The position numbers and the translations under genes were made by a program. A DNA stretch of 64,000 nucleotides. Origin: Strigamia acuminata (taxonomy: Eukaryota > Arthropoda > Chilopoda > Geophilomorpha > Linotaeniidae). The notes beneath the pieces are model-generated. The model was not told the DNA's origin, did no database searches, and was given only the letters and a program-made list of their open reading frames with translations. Each line of letters begins with the position of its first letter. Position 1 is the first letter of the stretch. Positions 61,601 to 64,000 of the stretch are shown piece by piece. The stretch spans positions 13,684,517-13,748,516 of the forward strand of contig OX442318.1 of assembly GCA_949358305.1 (NCBI GenBank). Reading direction: 5' to 3'.

Positions 61601-62830
61601 AAACTTAACACTGCAAACTAATTGATTTTTTGAACATAGAACTGTCACGGCCCGGTATTCACGCGTACGAGTAGTACGCATTGTTAACCCCGTGTTTTGT
61701 TCCGAGTTAAACCTAATTTGTCATTTCTCATACCTTTGTTGTTTTGTTTATGTTTGTTTCGTGAGTTTTCCTCATTTTCTTTCTTATCTCTTACTCATTT
61801 CTAACTTTCTCTTCATTCTTGCTCTTTTCTCTTATCTACTCCTAGTTTTTTCTCTTTCGTTTATGATTTGGATGCAAACTTCTTTGCATATCTATTCTGG
61901 TCATCACGCGTCGTCATCAGTCATACTCATCAGTATGCACCGACAGTGGTGATTGGCTATTTACTCTTTTGTGATTGGGTGAGCTTGGATCAGTCTATTC
62001 TGGCCCAAGTTTACCTTTTCCCCTTTTTTCCTCTTTTCAAGTCAGTCTTGCTTGAGCAGCCGAACGCGGAGGTGCTACTTCGTAGCCAGTGTTCAAATCC
62101 AAGCTTGATTCACTTCTCGAGGCCCACTCGTGGCTTTGATTCTGCCCCGACGTTCTGAAACACGGCGTTGGGCTTTTCATCGTTCATTTCCAGTGTTAAC
62201 TCACGGTTTTACACCACTCGTCGCCATTTGTTTTCCTGCTCCTTTTTGTTCATGTTTTATTGCCGTGACGCGTTTTCCGAGGCCAAACAGGATTTGTTGG
62301 CCATAAGTTTGAAGTTTGTGTCTTTCATTTCGCTTGCGCGTGCGTTTAGCTTAGTTTAGCCGCCTGCCATCCGGGCTTTAGCTTTAATTAAGCATTCAGT
62401 CAGGTTTAGAGTTAGGTTTTGGGTCCGTGCGGATGATAAGCACGTGGAAATTGCCCATTCTAATTAGAACTCGACGGTTTGGAGTTGTTTATGAGCCATT
62501 ACGGGACGTGCATTCGTTTAGCTTCGTGTGGAAACACGATACTTTGCGGGTCACGCGTTGGGTTTTGGTTCAGACGCGACTACCGGACATTCTGTCCCCG
62601 ATTTTTACAGCTCGGGGTACCCGGCATTAATTTAAATATTAGTGTATGTACAGTATCTGAGAATGTGTTAGCTACCAATTTCCTGCGCACATTCGACGCT
62701 CGGCAGGTACAAAACCAGGCCTTTAGCCACTTACTGTTTCGCGGCGTCTTTCAAACGCTTCTAAAACTACCTAGACTCGCGATTCATTACAGAACTTCGT
62801 CCATGTAATACGTTTTCTCCGACACCTGTC
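61601..62830. other. Unclassified non-coding region
   Basis: Pyrimidine-rich on the plus strand at 61690-61870 and more GC-rich afterwards. TGTCACGGCCCGG (61641) could be the start of an old LTR, but no second copy lies in the window. Short frames here have no recognisable product. Confidence 0.35.
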
Positions 62831-63480
62831 ATCATACTTACCATATCATAAGGCATAGTCCGCCAAACGGAGTCACATAATGTGGATGGAATAACAACTC
62901 TCGCAACTGATGCCTTATCTGTTCTAATGTCTAATGTTTTTCTGAGACATACAGTTACCCCAGAAATAACGATTCTGTTTGTGGACTTAAGTCTGACGGT
63001 TTTGCAATTACCTTACCACAAAAAATTAACGATTCTGTTTATGGTCTCAAGTCTGACGGCTTTGCAATTACCTCAAATAACGATTCCGTTTCCACAGAGA
63101 TAACGATTCTGTTTGTGGACTTAAGTCTGACGGTTTTGCAATTACCTTACCACAAAAAATTAACGATTCTGTTTATGGTCTCAAGTCTGACGGTTTTGTA
63201 ATTACCTCAAATAACGATTCCGTTTCCACAGAGATAACGATTCTGTTTCCACAGAGATAATGATTCTGTTTCTGGTCTCAGCTCTAACAGACTTTGCTAA
63301 CAGTTTATTTATTCATTTTTGTACTGTATTGCTTTTAAACACAATTTTATGTTTCATAACAGGAAATCTTACAGTTTTATGTTCCTTAACAGGAAATAAT
63401 ACAGTTTTATGTTTCTTAACAGGAAATATTACAGTTTTATGTTCCTTAACAGGAAATATTACAGTTTGTGGTGGCCGGTG
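62830..63480. repeat. Interspersed repeat copy 2 with 134-bp tandem units
   Basis: Same family as 34500-35033. A 134-base unit starting TAACGATTCTGTTTGTGG occurs at 62967 and 63101 almost unchanged. About four 30-base minisatellite units follow at 63345-63465, ending at GTTTGTGGTGGCC. Confidence 0.85.
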
Positions 63481-63968
63481 GCCACCGGAGAAGTTTTTAT
63501 TTTATTATTTGCATTTTACTAATAAATATTTTATCGACCATTTATTGTATTAAAATAAAGAGAAAAAGAATTTCTATTTTATGTGTTATTATTTCTTTTA
63601 TGGTCATAAAAGGGGAAAATTATTAGTTTTATTTGCTTTTGCTGTTGCTCGGAATATGAGCCGAATTAATGGCAAAATATAGGAAAAGATTTTAAGTAAT
63701 ATTTGTTTATTAGGATTAGATCCGTTTCATTTTATTTGAGCAAAATAAAATAAGAAAAAACATTTTTTCCAAGTAGATTAGTACATTTTTTGTGAAGCTA
63801 TAAAAAATGTGAAAAGTTCACTTTTTTATGAACGTTGCCACTCGAAATCAATTCGAACTCAAGTTGTGCGACACACTCAATTGTTCAGAGAATGGGTGGC
63901 AGGAAGCATTTCCTGCCACCAAGGAAGAAAATCCACTTTTCTCCTCAGTCTAAAAATCACATTCAGAG
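63481..63968. other. Non-coding DNA near the right edge
   Basis: AT-rich. An imperfect inverted pair GGTGGCAGGAAGC/TTTCCTGCCACC lies at 63895-63920. No gene. Confidence 0.4.
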
Positions 63969-64000
63969 TTTTATGTTTCTTAACAGGAAATATTACAGTT
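63969..64000. repeat. 30-bp minisatellite unit, runs off the window
   Basis: The last 32 bases repeat the TTTTATGTTTCTTAACAGG unit of 34752-35030, so another array begins here. Confidence 0.8.

Noticed and set aside
61692-62808. Several 60-110 residue frames
   Set aside because: No start context, motif or repeat support.

Overview
The window reads as nuclear DNA of an invertebrate metazoan, most likely an arthropod. It is AT-rich, host genes are split by short GT-AG introns, genes end with AATAAA signals, and there is a DEG/ENaC-type channel gene and a large tandem leucine-rich-repeat (LRR) family. The species cannot be named from sequence alone. Most of the DNA is transposable elements, several nested. 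The supplied reading frames open at GTG or TTG as well as ATG, so starts were re-judged here for a eukaryote.

1-15.8 kb: a minus-strand Ty3/gypsy element (element 1) runs off the left edge. Its 5' LTR (2980-15831) was split by a complete 12.3-kb minus-strand LTR retrotransposon (element 2, 3171-15507). Element 2 has 959-bp LTRs with no difference found, a 4-bp target duplication, and three reading frames. Both elements carry an A AAA AAC slippery heptamer followed by a stem-loop just before the gag stop, so Gag-Pol is very probably made by -1 frameshifting. The third frame of element 2 is GC-rich, not envelope-like, and appears to be reached by splicing.

15.9-33.2 kb: a plus-strand cluster of about eight copies of one three-exon LRR gene. 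Two copies are intact (19516-21514 and 26351-28342), one is broken by a solo LTR, one has a damaged first exon, and the rest are fragments. The N-terminus fits the Elongin BC-box consensus, so these may be substrate receptors of cullin-RING ligases. A fragment of an RNF8-like RING E3 gene sits between copies.

33.2-45.3 kb: non-coding DNA and repeats, a 30-bp minisatellite, a young complete Ty1/copia element (35034-39588), a GC-rich 280-bp duplication, two divergent LTR-like copies, and LINE and copia fragments.

45.4-60.7 kb: one minus-strand DEG/ENaC gene that appears to encode two channel units fused in tandem, with matching exon boundaries and phases in both. Its largest intron holds an inverted-repeat DNA transposon (47399-57209). 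That transposon carries a PHD-finger exon, a palindromic foldback, a nested MITE and a complete Ty3/gypsy element (48902-56604) whose RT motif is YLDN rather than YLDD.

60.7-64 kb: a copia RT fragment, a simple repeat, unclassified sequence and a second copy of the minisatellite family.
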